Made by a program: the position numbers and the translations under genes. Below are positions 31,411-42,489 of a stretch of DNA of 64,000 bases, one piece after another. The stretch is from Botryosphaeria dothidea. Lineage: Eukaryota > Ascomycota > Dothideomycetes > Botryosphaeriales > Botryosphaeriaceae. Position 1 is the first letter of the stretch. Every line of letters begins with the position of its first letter. The stretch spans positions 620,001 through 684,000 of the forward strand of contig WWBZ02000073.1 of the NCBI GenBank assembly GCA_011503125.2. Reading direction: 5' to 3'. The notes under the pieces were generated by a model. The model saw only the letters and a program-made list of their open reading frames with translations. It searched no databases and was not told where the DNA came from.

Positions 31411-33743
31411 ATGCCTCCACCCGACCAAGGTTTTTTTTTTCCTAGCTCGCACAGCCCTCAATCAAGCTACATATGGCTGTATGACCCAACTGCATCCTCT
31501 TCTGGGATGATTTTATTCTTTACACTCTTTTCTACGCACAGCCTGGGGCTACCGGGCCCAATTGATTAATTGACAGAACGTTCAACAATCTGCTTTTTCC
31601 CTCTGCAACTTAAGTTCTTCAACAGAACAAGAAAAACAAAAAGCACGAAAAAAAAAAGCTTACTATATAGATAGGACCCACAGACAATAACAAACAAACT
31701 CCTCCATGATGAAGCTTTCGGCATCATATGAACACGCCACTTGTCTGTTAAAGCAGAAACTCCAGATGACACTACCGGGTTTCTTTACATGCTTGTACAT
31801 TCCATGCTGCATAACTCTACATCGGTGACCCTCGAGCGTTTCTAGCGTCAATTCAGGCTTCCCATCGTCCTGCAAGATGTCATCACCCAAAAGGAAGTAG
31901 CAAAGCATGCTCAAGCCACCGCATCAAAGCTGCGACGGTATGCACCACAACGAATCACAATTCATGAGGCGGGTGGCCGTGCAGCCTCACAAAACAGTAG
32001 CATGCCATGAGCTCCACGTTCCTTATTCATGCTTGCTTCGATTCGAGTGAGTGGTACCTCTCGATAAGCAGATCGAGCCACAGGAATTCCGATCGACTCC
32101 ACAAAAAGAACAAGCAACAGCATATCTATCTCATTTCGACCGGGAAACAGCCATCCGAGTACCGACGGAGCAGATAATACGCGAAGCCGCAGCGAGTTGC
32201 GAGACCCCCTCTTCCTTGCTTTCTCCTGAATCATGATAGGAGCCTCCATCAATCTGTCTCCACAGCTGTCAGACACACTCGTCGTGCCCCGCCACTCCCC
32301 GCCTCACGCCCAGACAGCAATCAAGAGCCCCGCTATGCAGGGTACTTTCACGCACAGACAGACTCTTGCTGCGAGGCACAGCCACGCATCCATATTGCGT
32401 GATCCGCTACGGCACTTCCCGCTGATCACACATGCGAGAAGGTCTGGTCGCAGATGTATTGCACCGAGTGGTACTTACCGCGGGTATCAGGACCGTATCT
32501 GCAAGTGGGCGCACTAGCAATTTCTCCCTCTTTAACATGGAGCGCCGTTCCGAGCGAGACGTCCCTGCCGCTTCTTGCCGATCCCTTGACTGTGTTCCAA
32601 TCTCTTTTGCAGACGGGGACACCATACTAGCGGATGATACAGTCATCAAACCACGTTAAGCATTGATCGTTCGTCAGCAGCAATACCGGCAAGGGCTCCC
32701 CTTCGCGCTGGACCCCTCCACAAGCACCTCTTGTTGCGGCAAGGAGGATGCTGGCAGAACGAAGGGAGTGTACCATGGTTGTCTGTGGGAGCATCACATC
32801 ATATGGACGGCAAGTTCCTTCGCTCCCGAGGAAGCTTTGGGTGAGTCCTTACATCAGCAGCTGGCAGGGCCGCCGGCGGAATGACGGATAGGCGGATCGG
32901 GGGATGCGCATGTGTGGATCTACCTGGATGGATGGGTCCACAAGGTGCTCAATCTGCTTGATTCGCGCATGGGATCTGATCAAATATTGCGTGCGTTCAA
33001 TCTCGGGCCATGTTCTAGACTCATTGCGGTGTTGCGCAGGGTGGCGGAATGTACATGGCACCAGCGACGCTAGGAACATGGCCTCGCGATTACCCCAACG
33101 AGGTGGTAATCTGAAGCCGAGGCCCAGATGCGCGGGCTGCGGGAACGGGCGGGAACAGACGGATCGGGGATTTTTCTTTTCGAGCGGGAGACGTGGAATA
33201 AAAGTACCACCGAACTACTACTGGTGAGACGGCTGTATGTTTTGTTTCAGACATGGTTGACATGCATCTAGGGACTGATCGAGAGATGGGTGTGGCGTTC
33301 GAATGGTCCAGGGTCACCTTCGTTCGGACCTCTTCGGAAACGCGAGGAGACTTCTAGCGTCGAAACGCCTCTGGTTGCTACTTGGACACTGCATCTGGTG
33401 ATTTAATGAGGCCTTACGGTGGGAGTATCACCCAACTTTTGATCACCACCAACTGCTCATTCTCCGGATCGTTGAAGTCGAAGGTCAATCGGCCTACTCC
33501 GCCCACCTTTAAATTCTTAGGATGTTTTCTCCCCGACAGATACTGGTCCGTCACGGGAATTCCTCGCCAGCCAGCTCACGGCCAACCTACGGAGCGGTAT
33601 TCAGCCGATGATGAGCGCCGAATGCGAAGATTTCGTCAGGACTGCTAGGTGAAGTTAAGAGATTCATCCATACACAAGTGTTGCATCTTCGTGGTAACGA
33701 AGCTATCCGGCTGAATGCTTCGACGCCCCACGGCAGTTCCGAT
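31411..33743. other. Gene-free 2.3 kb holding one copy of a dispersed repeat
   Basis: Only short ORFs without motifs. A T-run follows the NRAMP stop (near 31432) and an A-run is at 31649. The right third contains the diverged repeat listed at 33151-33350. Confidence 0.5.
33151..33350 (+). repeat. Diverged dispersed repeat, copy 1
   Basis: Shares ordered words with 40261-40450 in the same orientation: AC(A/G)GACGGATCGG, GTGGAAT, AC(T)ACTA, GACGGCT, TGTTTTGTTT, ACATGGTTGAC, GTGGCGTT and TTCGGA. The words keep nearly the same spacing. Identity is partial, so this is an old duplicate or a decayed small transposon. Confidence 0.6.
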
Positions 33744-35569
33744 CTAGTCTTCACACGGCCCTCTCACGCCCGCTGCCTGCAAGACTCGGCCTCTCCGACC
33801 TGTCCGCAAGTCCGCAGTCTCACTTCTCGGCCGCTTCGAGCCCATCAGCACCTTCCAACCGAGCGCCAAAGCTAGGAAAACAACGATGACGACGTAGTTC
33901 ATAACGAACCCCTCAACATCCCACGGCGCAAACGCCGTCCACCCCTGGAAGAACACAAAGAAAACCGACACGCCCAGCCCAAGCCACGGCGTGAACCCGT
34001 CCCACTTCGCAAGAAACGGCAGCGCCTCCAGCGGCACCCGCTGCGCCCTCAGCGCCTGCCGGAAGCGGAAGTGGCACGCGCAGATGCAGGCCCAGGTGAT
34101 GAAGGTCGAGACGCCGGTGACGCTGACGATCCAGGCGTAGATCCTGCCCGCGCCGGAGGACAGGTTCAGCAGCGCCAGGAAGCCCGCGGCGTTGGTCGCG
34201 ACGAGCGCGGCGACGGGCACACCGCGCGCGTCCGTCCGGCGGTAGAGGGCGGGCGCATGGCGCTGCTGCGCGAGGCCGACCAGCGTGCGCGAGCCGACGT
34301 ACAGGGCGCCGTTGACGGCGGACTGGAGGCGGGGAGGGGGGGGGGGCATCCGCGCGTGAGCTTCTCTTTGTACCTTTCTGTCATGCTGGGGCTCGGCTTG
34401 CTTACGAGGATGATGACGAGGATGACGGCGTTGACGAGGTGAGCGCCGATGCCTGCGCCGGCGCGTGTGAAGGCGATGACGAACGGACTGCGGGCTGTCT
34501 TGCTGCCGGCGGACAGGAGGTTCGGGTCGTTGTAGGGCACTGTGATGGTGAGGAAGAAGATGCCGCCGACGAATATGACGATGATGCGGTAGAACACCGT
34601 GCGGATTGCCTTGGGCACGTCACGCGCAGGATTTGCGGACTCTCCTGCTGTCAGCCCGACCGTCTCCGTGCCGCTGTACTGCAGGGCTGCGAAGACGAAG
34701 ATTTTGAAGACGCCTTTCACGCCTTCCGCGAAAGCTCCCGGGTGTTTGTAGAACTTGAAGCCGATCTTCTCGCCGCCGATGGCGCCGCTGGAGATTAGGA
34801 TGGCGCAGAGAAAGAAGGCGGCGATGAAGAGGAGTTGGTACTGCAGATTGCCAGAAGCCAAGAATCAACCCCAGGTTATCTGAGTGTGTCAGGTGCCTCT
34901 CCTTTACGAGCTATGTTCATATAATAGAGACTCACTGTACTCAGCCATGAGGATTCCAGCCCACAAAAACCAGTAATTCCAACCCAACGCAAAACCAATC
35001 GCGGGATCGAGGAAGCGGGCGGAGTAGTCGGTGAATGAACCTGTATATTTGATGAGCTCTGCATACTACCACGATTAAGTATGTTTTCAAAGTGAGGGAT
35101 GCCAGCCGTCTGGCCATACCCACAGTGCCAAACCGAATCGCCATCGACACTCACCGGACGTAGACAAGAATGCTGCCATCTCTCCAAGACATTGCATGAC
35201 AGCCCAAAGAAGCGTGCCGACCGCAGCAAAGCAAATGAGAAGACCAGCAGGTCCGGCGGTGGACAGTCCCTGGCCCATGCCGACAAAGTATCCGGGTCCG
35301 ATCACTCCTCCGATTGCAAGCATCATCTGTTCGATATTATTGAGCCGTCAGAAACCATTCGAGTAGGCGGATAGCCTCATATGGAAGACTGGACTAACAA
35401 GGTGTCTCTGGGAAAGGTCCCTCTTCAGACCACTCTCTTCAATGGCCGACTGCACCCCTTTCGCTTCATCATCTCTGGCCCTTAGGGATACCACATCCCC
35501 TTGTTGGACTGAACGGATGGTGTCGAGTTCATACTTCTTGTCGACGGCTTCAGCTTCGCTGTTGGCCAT
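33744..35569 (-). pseudogene. YAT-type amino-acid permease with an internal frame-breaking deletion
   Basis: APC-superfamily amino-acid/H+ symporter. Exons are 35399-35569 (polar N-terminus), 35155-35326 (IGGVIGPGYFVGMGQGLSTA), 34936-35058 (FLDPAIGFALGWNYWFLWAG), 34406-34880 and 33744-34322 (AVNGALYVGSRTLVGLAQQ, C-terminal helices). Splice joins keep frame, and exon 4 correctly starts NNLGLILGFWQSAVP. Immediately afterwards the frame jumps to QYQLLFIAAFFLCAILISSG. The roughly 45 residues that normally lie between (about one and a half membrane helices) are missing, and the two frames do not agree. Everything else is well kept (GTETVGLTAGE), so the loss looks recent. A mis-assembly is the main alternative. 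It lies near the amine oxidase and Myb genes. Confidence 0.75.
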
Positions 35570-36144
35570 CTTGTTGGTGCCGTGCGTGAGGTGTACAGAG
35601 ATGTTGATGAAGGGAAACAGATTGTAGCACGTCTCAGCTTTAAGAGCTCCTTCAAACAGGCCTTCAATCAGCAGCAATTGTATCTCTGGTATCTTATCAG
35701 TCTTTCTCGCTACAATGGCAAGACCGAGTCGTGCATCGATTGTCTCCTTGCTGCTCTATACCGCATCAAGGAAAGCGTAAAGCCGTGTCAGAGCCTCAGT
35801 TTGGGCCGAGTCAGATAAGTAGAGCTTTGAGTTGCGGGGAAAGGTACTTCTACAGATGCCGTTGCGTCTTGTTTGGGAACTTTGTGGGGGTGGGGCTTGC
35901 GTGTAAGTCTCTACATGTCCAATCTATCCAGCATCTTCTTGATTGATGGTTGAACAAATCCAAATTCAGATCACCTTGATATGTCTATATATGGTAGTGA
36001 TAATGATAATAGTGATGGTGAACGTGGTTATGTACTTCCACAATCGAATGACTCGGCGGGTATCGGGGGCTCGAGGTGCCAGTGTCAAAGCCAGCAGCCT
36101 CGGCAGTTGATTTCTGGGGAGGGGTAAAACCGGCGTCTGTGAAA
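35570..36144. other. Permease promoter region / intergenic
   Basis: Between the permease start and the Myb gene stop, both on the minus strand. No gene seen. A run of ATT/TAATGATAATAG triplet-like sequence lies at 35997-36015. Confidence 0.45.
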
Positions 36145-37461
36145 TCAGGAAGGGCAGGATTTAGAGCCATGTTTAGCGAGTATGGACTTGTCAAGGGGTT
36201 CAATCGGATTGTTGTCGGCCAAACTCGATGCCGCTTCACCGGGAAAGAGTGTGCGTGTGCAAGACTGCCCGGAGGTCTCAATAAACGGAGAAACCCCTGG
36301 ATTTGGGGACGCTAGTCGATTAGGTGCCTCAAAGTGCGTGTCTGAAACTTCTACATGAGAATACAGTTCCGGGATCTGTTCCGGGCTGCGTTGATGGGAT
36401 TCGCCGACTTCATTCGCGTTGTTGAATGCAGGATCGAGGCTTGCTGCGTGTCCAGATATTGCCAGATCTGACAAAGATGTCCCATTTAAGACCTCGGCCG
36501 GCGGTAAGATGCTGAAATCAGATTCGTCAAAGGATGGCTCAAGAGAGCCTACCCCGGTCGTCGGATTCTCTGCTGAAGAAAAGGAATGCGGGGACTGTTG
36601 CGGAAATCGAAATAGCTCGTCGACGGTGCCATCATTCTCCGCGGATGTGTCTGGTTGGACAATGGACTCGGCCCTGTCCATGACGTTGCCCGCTTGGACG
36701 TTCGCGTTCGATTTGGCCTTGGCCAGCGCTCTCCATTGGTTACGACAAGTCAAAGGCGGGCGGCCGGGCAGACCAGCCAAGATGAGCGACCAGCTATGAC
36801 CCTTTTCCTGCACCTTTGCACGGAGATACGCATCTTCTTCGGTTGTCCATTTTTGCAGACGCCGGTGGACTGAGGGAGCCAGGATTTCAGTGTACCTCTT
36901 TGCGCATTGATCGTCCTTCCGCCCCGGGAGAAGCAGTGCTACGCATCACAGATCAGCAAACATCGGAGGGGTTTATGGATAACGGAGATCCAAACCTATG
37001 TGTTTCCAGGCGGGTCCAACACGTGAGTATTCTCGAAGCAGAATATGGTCCTCGTCCTGTGACCAGCGGCCCTTGCGCAGGGACGGATCAAGCGAGTGGA
37101 ACCAACGCTTGCGGCAATCCTGCATGAGATTAGTATTACGGATGTATTGAACAAGTGGGTTATTTGTATAGGGAGTGAAGTTCATCGTAGATTGGCATGA
37201 GGAGGAGGAGGGTAGGTTACCCGGTCCCTCTTATATAGTAGCTATATAACAAATTCTCGGTGTTGACCCTTGGTTCAATCAGACCCTGTTCCTCCCAACA
37301 GGATGCGGAAAACTACACATGCATCAAACCTTCGGTGTCCGCCCAGGTAAACACTCTGCAATATCGTGCCATCGGCCCTCCCGGCCCCTCTTGTTCCCAT
37401 ATCTCCGAATCAAGTCGGACAGCACTTGATCCTCTTGACTGGTCCATTTCTTCCGTGTCAT
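36145..37461 (-). CDS. Myb-like DNA-binding protein with three SANT/Myb repeats
   Basis: Three exons: 37330-37461, 36996-37119 and 36145-36938, giving 349 residues. Three successive repeats carry the spaced Trp/aromatic pattern. They are KKWTSQEDQVLSDLI...WHDIAECLPGR with RKRWFHSL, then KGRWSQDEDHILLREY...WKHIALLLPGR with AKRYTEIL, then QKWTTEEDAYLRAKV...WSLILAGLPGR with RNQWRAL. The remaining 190 residues are acidic, Ser/Pro-rich and probably regulatory. Both donors are GTTTG, weaker than usual for this window, but they are the only sites that join the repeats correctly. The frame is also open upstream to an ATG at 37626; I chose the ATG just before the first repeat. Likely a nuclear transcription factor. 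It is divergent from the amine oxidase gene, 354 bp away. Confidence 0.85.
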
Positions 37462-37815
37462 CGTTGGCGTGGGCTGTCTGGCAGTGGGCCCTTTTCCGCG
37501 TTGCGTACCCCGCGCGAGGTGGTTGGGGGTACATAGCCGAGTCAGAGCAGAAGAGCGTACGATCGAGCTAAAACGGCACCAGTCACGTGTTTGACTCGGC
37601 CCACAGGTGATCGGCCAAACCACCACCCTGCCGCCAACTAAGTGTTGGCGAGCCTTGCTCTTATCTGGGGTTTGTCCTCAAAAGCCGATACTCAGCTCAG
37701 TCGCCTCAACTCGGCTCCTTTTGGAATAGCATATTAATATCGTCGGTGACATGCCGTCCAACCAATACCATAGCACACTTGATTCACAAGCTCTTGTTCC
37801 TCCTTCAATTTCAAA
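37462..37815. other. Divergent promoter between Myb and amine oxidase genes
   Basis: A 354-bp shared upstream region. It contains AT-rich TATTAATA sequence near 37731 and a pyrimidine/A-rich leader just before the oxidase ATG. Confidence 0.45.
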
Positions 37816-40041
37816 ATGTCAGACTTAACCCCTCACTCTTTTGATCCCGCAACTGCGGAGGAGATATCCTCTGCCGCCACTCTCGTCAAGAATTTCTTCA
37901 ATGGGGTTCCGCTCCATTTCAAGTCGGCGGGCATCAACGAGCCACCGAAGCAATCCATGCTTGAACACCTGGATGCCGAACACAATGGAAGACCGCTACT
38001 TCTCGTCCCAAGATGCATATTTATGATGTGGTACATCAAAAACGCCCCACGTCTTTTCGAAGGGTTGGTAGATGTCACGCATTCGAAGGTCGTCTACCAC
38101 AAGGAGCTACCTCGGGATTTCCACGGTCCAGTCGACAGGCAGGAATTGAACCAGGCGGCCGAGGGGGTCATGGCGGACGAGGGTGTACAGAGAGAAATCC
38201 GCAGACTGAAGATCGATAACACCGCCGTCGTGCTCGATCCGTGGGATTACGGCGTTGACGGCCACGAGACACGAGAGAGGCAGACTCAGGTAGGGCATTC
38301 AGATCGACTTGAATGCCGGTAGCTAACTTGACAGGCAGGTCTTTATGTACATGCGGAACCCAAAGAACAATGACCCGGACTCGAATCACTACTCTTTCCC
38401 GCTCGACTTTATGGTCATCGTTGATCTTTGCGCCATGAAGGTCAAGCGCATCGTTCGGCTTCCGCTCGGATCTGATGCAACGACAACTCCCTTAGGCTCT
38501 GATGTTCCGCATCCCAAGGTTGATCCGGTCGAGCCAGAGTATGTTCATCACTTACAGAAGGTATCACCACGGACCACATTGAAGCCATACCAGGTAGTGC
38601 AGCCCGAAGGTGCTTCCTTCACCGTCACTGGTCATCTCATTGAGTGGGAGAAGTGGCGGTTCCGGGTCGGCTTCAACTGGCGCGAAGGTTGGAAATGCTC
38701 TTTGACTGGGAAAATGCTTTGCTGATTGACTGTAGGCATGACGCTCCATGACCTTTCATTTGACGGCAAGAGCAACTTCTACCGACTCTCCCTTTCCGAG
38801 ATGTTCGTACCTTATGGCGATCCCCGCAACCACATTTACCGCAAAGGTGCATTCGATCTTGGCAACGTCGGAGCAGGCGTCACTGCAAACAATCTCCAAC
38901 GTAGGTTTCCATGCTCTGTTCCAAGACTTTCCACTAACGACCACAAGTTGGCTGCGACTGTCTCGGCATGATCAAATACATCGACGGCTGCGTCATCAAC
39001 CCCGACGGCACACCCGCCCCGCGACCCAACGCCATCTGCATCCACGAAGTCGACAACGGCATCCAATGGAAGCACACCAACCACCGCACCGGCAAAGCCG
39101 TCGTGGTCCGCAAGCGGCAGCTCGTCCTCCAAACCATCATCACCGTGGCAAACTACGAGTACATCTTCGCCTGGCACCTCGACCAGGCCGGCGAGCTCAC
39201 CTTCGAGACGCGCGCCACCGGCATCCTCTCGACGCAGCCCATCGCCGCCGGCGCAAAGGTCCCCTGGGGCACGCGCGTCGCCGACGGCGTCATGGCGCCC
39301 TACCACCAGCACCTCTTCAACCTGCGCATCGACCCGGCCATCTGCGGCCACGCCAACACGCTCACCCGCACCGACTCGGTCGCGCTGCCCTGGGACGAGA
39401 CCCTCAACCCGCTCGGCACGGGCTACGTCACCGAAGAGACGCCCATCCAGCGCGCCGGGCCGCTCGCCGACTCCGTCGCGGCTGGCCGCGTCTTCAAGAT
39501 TGTCAACGAGCGCGCCACCAACCCGGTCAGCCTCACCCCCGTCGGCTACAAGCTCGTGCCGCACCGCTCGCAGATGCTGCTGGCCCGGCCCGGGTCGTGG
39601 CACGCGCGCCGCAGCGAGTTCGCGACGCACCCGCTCTGGGTGACGCCGCACCGCGACGGCCAGCTGTTTCCCGCGGGCGACTACACGAACCAGTCGCTCG
39701 GCGGGCACGGCATCGCCGCGTGGTGCGACCCGGAGAGCCCGTACAATCGCGACAGGCCGAGGGACAACGCGCAGCCGGGCAGGGAGGGGGTGCGGGATCG
39801 GGATATCGTCGTGTGGCATACGTACGGCTTGACGCACAATCCGCGCGTGGAGGATTTCCCCATCATGCCGGCGGAGACTGTGCAGATTCATTTGAAGCCG
39901 TATAATTTTTGTGAGTTCAATCCGACGAATGATGTGGCTCCGTCGACGCAGGAGAAGAATCGGAGTCAGGAGTACAGGGCGCCGGAGGAGACGGGCGAGG
40001 TTGCCGTGCGGGGAAAGGTTTGTTGTCAGAGTAGTCTGTGA
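37816..40041 (+). CDS. Copper amine oxidase (primary-amine oxidase), intact
   Basis: Oxidises primary amines to aldehydes with release of ammonia and H2O2, allowing amine use as a nitrogen source. Four exons: 37816-38289, 38339-38687, 38736-38900 and 38948-40041, giving 693 residues. The topaquinone precursor is Tyr399 in TVANYEY. Copper ligands are His449 and His451 (YHQHLFN) and His626 (LTHNPRVEDFP). The catalytic base is Asp315 in AFDLGNVGAG. There is no signal peptide, so it is the intracellular type. The C-terminus SSL resembles a weak peroxisomal signal, which would suit an H2O2 producer but is speculative. A 385-codon overlapping frame on the plus strand and a 351-codon antisense frame are GC-bias shadows. 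Confidence 0.95.
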
Positions 40042-40810
40042 GACTGTGAGGTTTTAGCTGGTCAGATAGAGGTCTGTAGTTTTGAGAGAGAAAGAGCAAT
40101 ATTCTTTGCTGTGTCACTGAAGAGTTTGTCTGGCAGAAGGCGTATCGCCGGGTATCTGCAGTGAAGCAGCTTGTTTGCCACTGCTAAGAGGTCCTAGCCG
40201 AGTTTCCTTTGAAGTGACAATGGGCAAGAAACTACTAATGATCCCTAAGGAGACCAAGAGCAGAAACGGACGGATCGGAAAATTATCGGGTTAGGGGAGG
40301 TGGAATGAACGGATGGGTGAACCACTACTAGCAAGACGGCTAGGTGTTTTGTTTTAAACATGGTTGACCTGTATTCTTGGTGGATTCAATAGAAGGATGT
40401 GGCGTTTGAGTTGGTCAGGTCCGCCTCCGTTCGGCGTTCTTCGGAAAGTCTGGCTGGTGTGGCTGGAGACCAATTTGTTAGTCGCGGGCCGAGACCCACC
40501 AGCGCTGAACTGAGGGACTTATTTGTGATTACATTAAGGACTCAGAGAGTGGCATTGTTGTTGTAAGTGCCGTTTTTCCGAGATATTTTTAAACCTGTGA
40601 TCGGCTCGAATTCCTTGGAATGTATGTTGAAGGAGAGGTTGGTGCATTTGACTGAATATTATCAATTCATGAGAAGACCACAAAACACAAACAGACGTTT
40701 CTCTTCATTGCCGAATGTGAGTAACACCATCATTAGCATTATGTTGTTTACTTTTCGCTCAAGGCCCGAAGGCCGAGCCATACCTCTACCACTTTTTTCT
40801 ATACAAGTCA
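40042..40810. other. Intergenic, convergent 3' ends, holding repeat copy 2
   Basis: Lies between the oxidase stop and the phosphatase stop. It contains the second copy of the dispersed repeat and otherwise no gene. Confidence 0.5.
40261..40450 (+). repeat. Diverged dispersed repeat, copy 2
   Basis: Partner of 33151-33350, with the same order and orientation of shared words. This copy has TGTTTTGTTTTAAACATGG where copy 1 has TGTTTTGTTTCAGACATGG. Confidence 0.6.
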
Positions 40811-42489
40811 TCACTGCTCACGAATCGTGCCATCATAATCAACGCCGCCCGTCGGGTCCTCCAGCGTGTAGTTACCGAAGCACGCGTAGTTGTAGTTGCT
40901 CAGCTCATATGAGTCCTTCTGGCTCTCGATAAACTTGTCGAGCGCACACAGACCATCCGTCCTGCCCTTGCACAGGCCGCCCCTGATGCTGTCCAGCGGC
41001 ACAATACCGTCGTTGATGCGCATGCGGACGAACTTGTGTGTCGCGTTTGCCGCATCGTAGCCGTACCGCTCCGGGTAGTAGAACGTGCGGTGCTTGCTTA
41101 CGGGCGCCGGGTCCGCAGCCGTGCAGCCAATCACCTCGGTGATCAGACGGGCGCCGAAGGGCGTCAGCTGGGCGAGGTTGAAATGGCGCTCGGGGTTCGG
41201 TGGGAAGTCCGTCAGGCTCGGCGGGTCGTAGAAGTAGTCGACGCTCATGGCGGTGAGGACGGAGATGATGATGTCGTCGTGCGAGAAGTCGGCGTAGAAG
41301 GGGCGGCCGAGCGGGAAGTCATCCGGGTTGTCGGTGATGGTCGAGTTGACGGATGAGTTGGACGACGTGATGTACTGGTTCTGGATGCGGGCGAGCAGCT
41401 CCTGCACGTAGCCGATGCCCTGTGCGCGGCCCGTCGGGTTGCCCCACGCGTAGTCGTAGTAATAGGCCATGTCGAGAGTGTTCTCGAAGCCAGCCCACTC
41501 GTCGGCGGTGAAGAGGCCGCAGAAGTCGGATTGGCCGATGTACTGCATCTCGTAGGCGCAGATGCTCTGCATTGCGTAGGTGTCGTTGACCGTGAAGGTG
41601 AAGCCCTGAGGAGCGAGCCTTTGCATGCGCTGAGTAGCGTCTTTGAGGTAGACGGGCAAGTAGTTGAAGACGTCCAGGTCACCAATGTTTCCGATGCCGT
41701 CCTCATAATCGTTGAAGCAGCTGTCGTAGGAGGCGAGGGTGTTGTTCTCAGTACCACCCTCAGGGATGATCAAGACGTCAAACTCATCCGTCCAGTTGCC
41801 CAGCGTCGGGATAGACTGGTCGGGCTCCTCCCTGAAGCTAGGGCCGAAGAAACCAATGGCCCAGTTCAGCATACTGTTGTACATGCGCGCCTGAGTAGTG
41901 GTGCGCAGGAGCGGCTTCTCCCTCGCCGTACCGTTGGGATAGTTCGGATCATAGGCCAATTGGCCGACTTCAGCGTCATAGAGCGTACGGCCATATTTGT
42001 TCCAGAACGATACACCAGCCTTCATTTCTTCAACGGCACCTTGGCCGGTCAGAAGACCGGTAGACGGCAGCAAATAGCGGTAGTCATTCAGGAATTCCAA
42101 GGCGTCGGCGAACGAGCCCGTGGAGTTGGCTGCAGCCGACCAATTGCCCAGCTTGTAGACGAAAGCCAGGTTGTTATTTCCGTCATCGATCCAATGGATC
42201 GGAAAACGGTGAGCATGGCGCTGCATTGTGTGCACTGACGAAATCAGCGAAGGCGGGGACTGCACTACTCATTGTCTTTACCTTGCTCGATCTGGCAGCC
42301 ATCAGGAAGGCCGACGTCCTTCACGCCGAAAAGATCAGCAGCGTTGTCGGCATAGGGCGAGATCTGGCCCCAATGCTTCGATATTTGATTGATGTCCTCG
42401 AGCAAAGTCGGGTGAGAGTAATTAACGATGGCGCGCGCGCCTCCTGCGTAGGCAAGCGCCTGCAGGGCGAGCGATGATCGGGGAGACAT
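40811..42489 (-). CDS. Secreted histidine acid phosphatase (phytase-like, branch 2)
   Basis: Two exons: 42282-42489 and 40811-42234, giving 543 residues. The join must use the acceptor at 42235, which produces QVHTMQRHAHRFP. This carries the nucleophile His76 in the RHxxRxP signature. The proton donor pair is His388-Asp389 in DFSHDD. Spaced cysteines (SCFNDYED, ICAYEMQ, DFCGLF, IGCTAAD, GLCKGR, LCALDKF) match the disulphide set of fungal acid phosphatases. N-terminal MSPRSSLALQALAYAGGARA acts as a signal peptide; an ATG 21 bases upstream is an alternative. The third residue of the classical RHG motif is Ala. Whether it prefers phytate or other phosphomonoesters cannot be decided. Many N-glycosylation sites are present. 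Confidence 0.9.

Noticed and set aside
35041..35160. Splicing permease exons 2 and 3 at the GTGGTAG acceptor to give YAEL
   Set aside because: That acceptor shifts frame; the CAG eight bases further on keeps frame and yields STSELIKYTG.
38836..39891. 351-codon antisense ORF
   Set aside because: Antisense to the amine oxidase, no motif, produced by GC-rich third positions.
38748..39905. 385-codon plus-strand ORF, very Arg/His/Pro/Ala-rich
   Set aside because: Shadow frame of the intact amine oxidase exon 4; composition is typical of GC-biased off-frame translation.
41531..42238. 235-codon plus ORF
   Set aside because: Antisense to the acid phosphatase.
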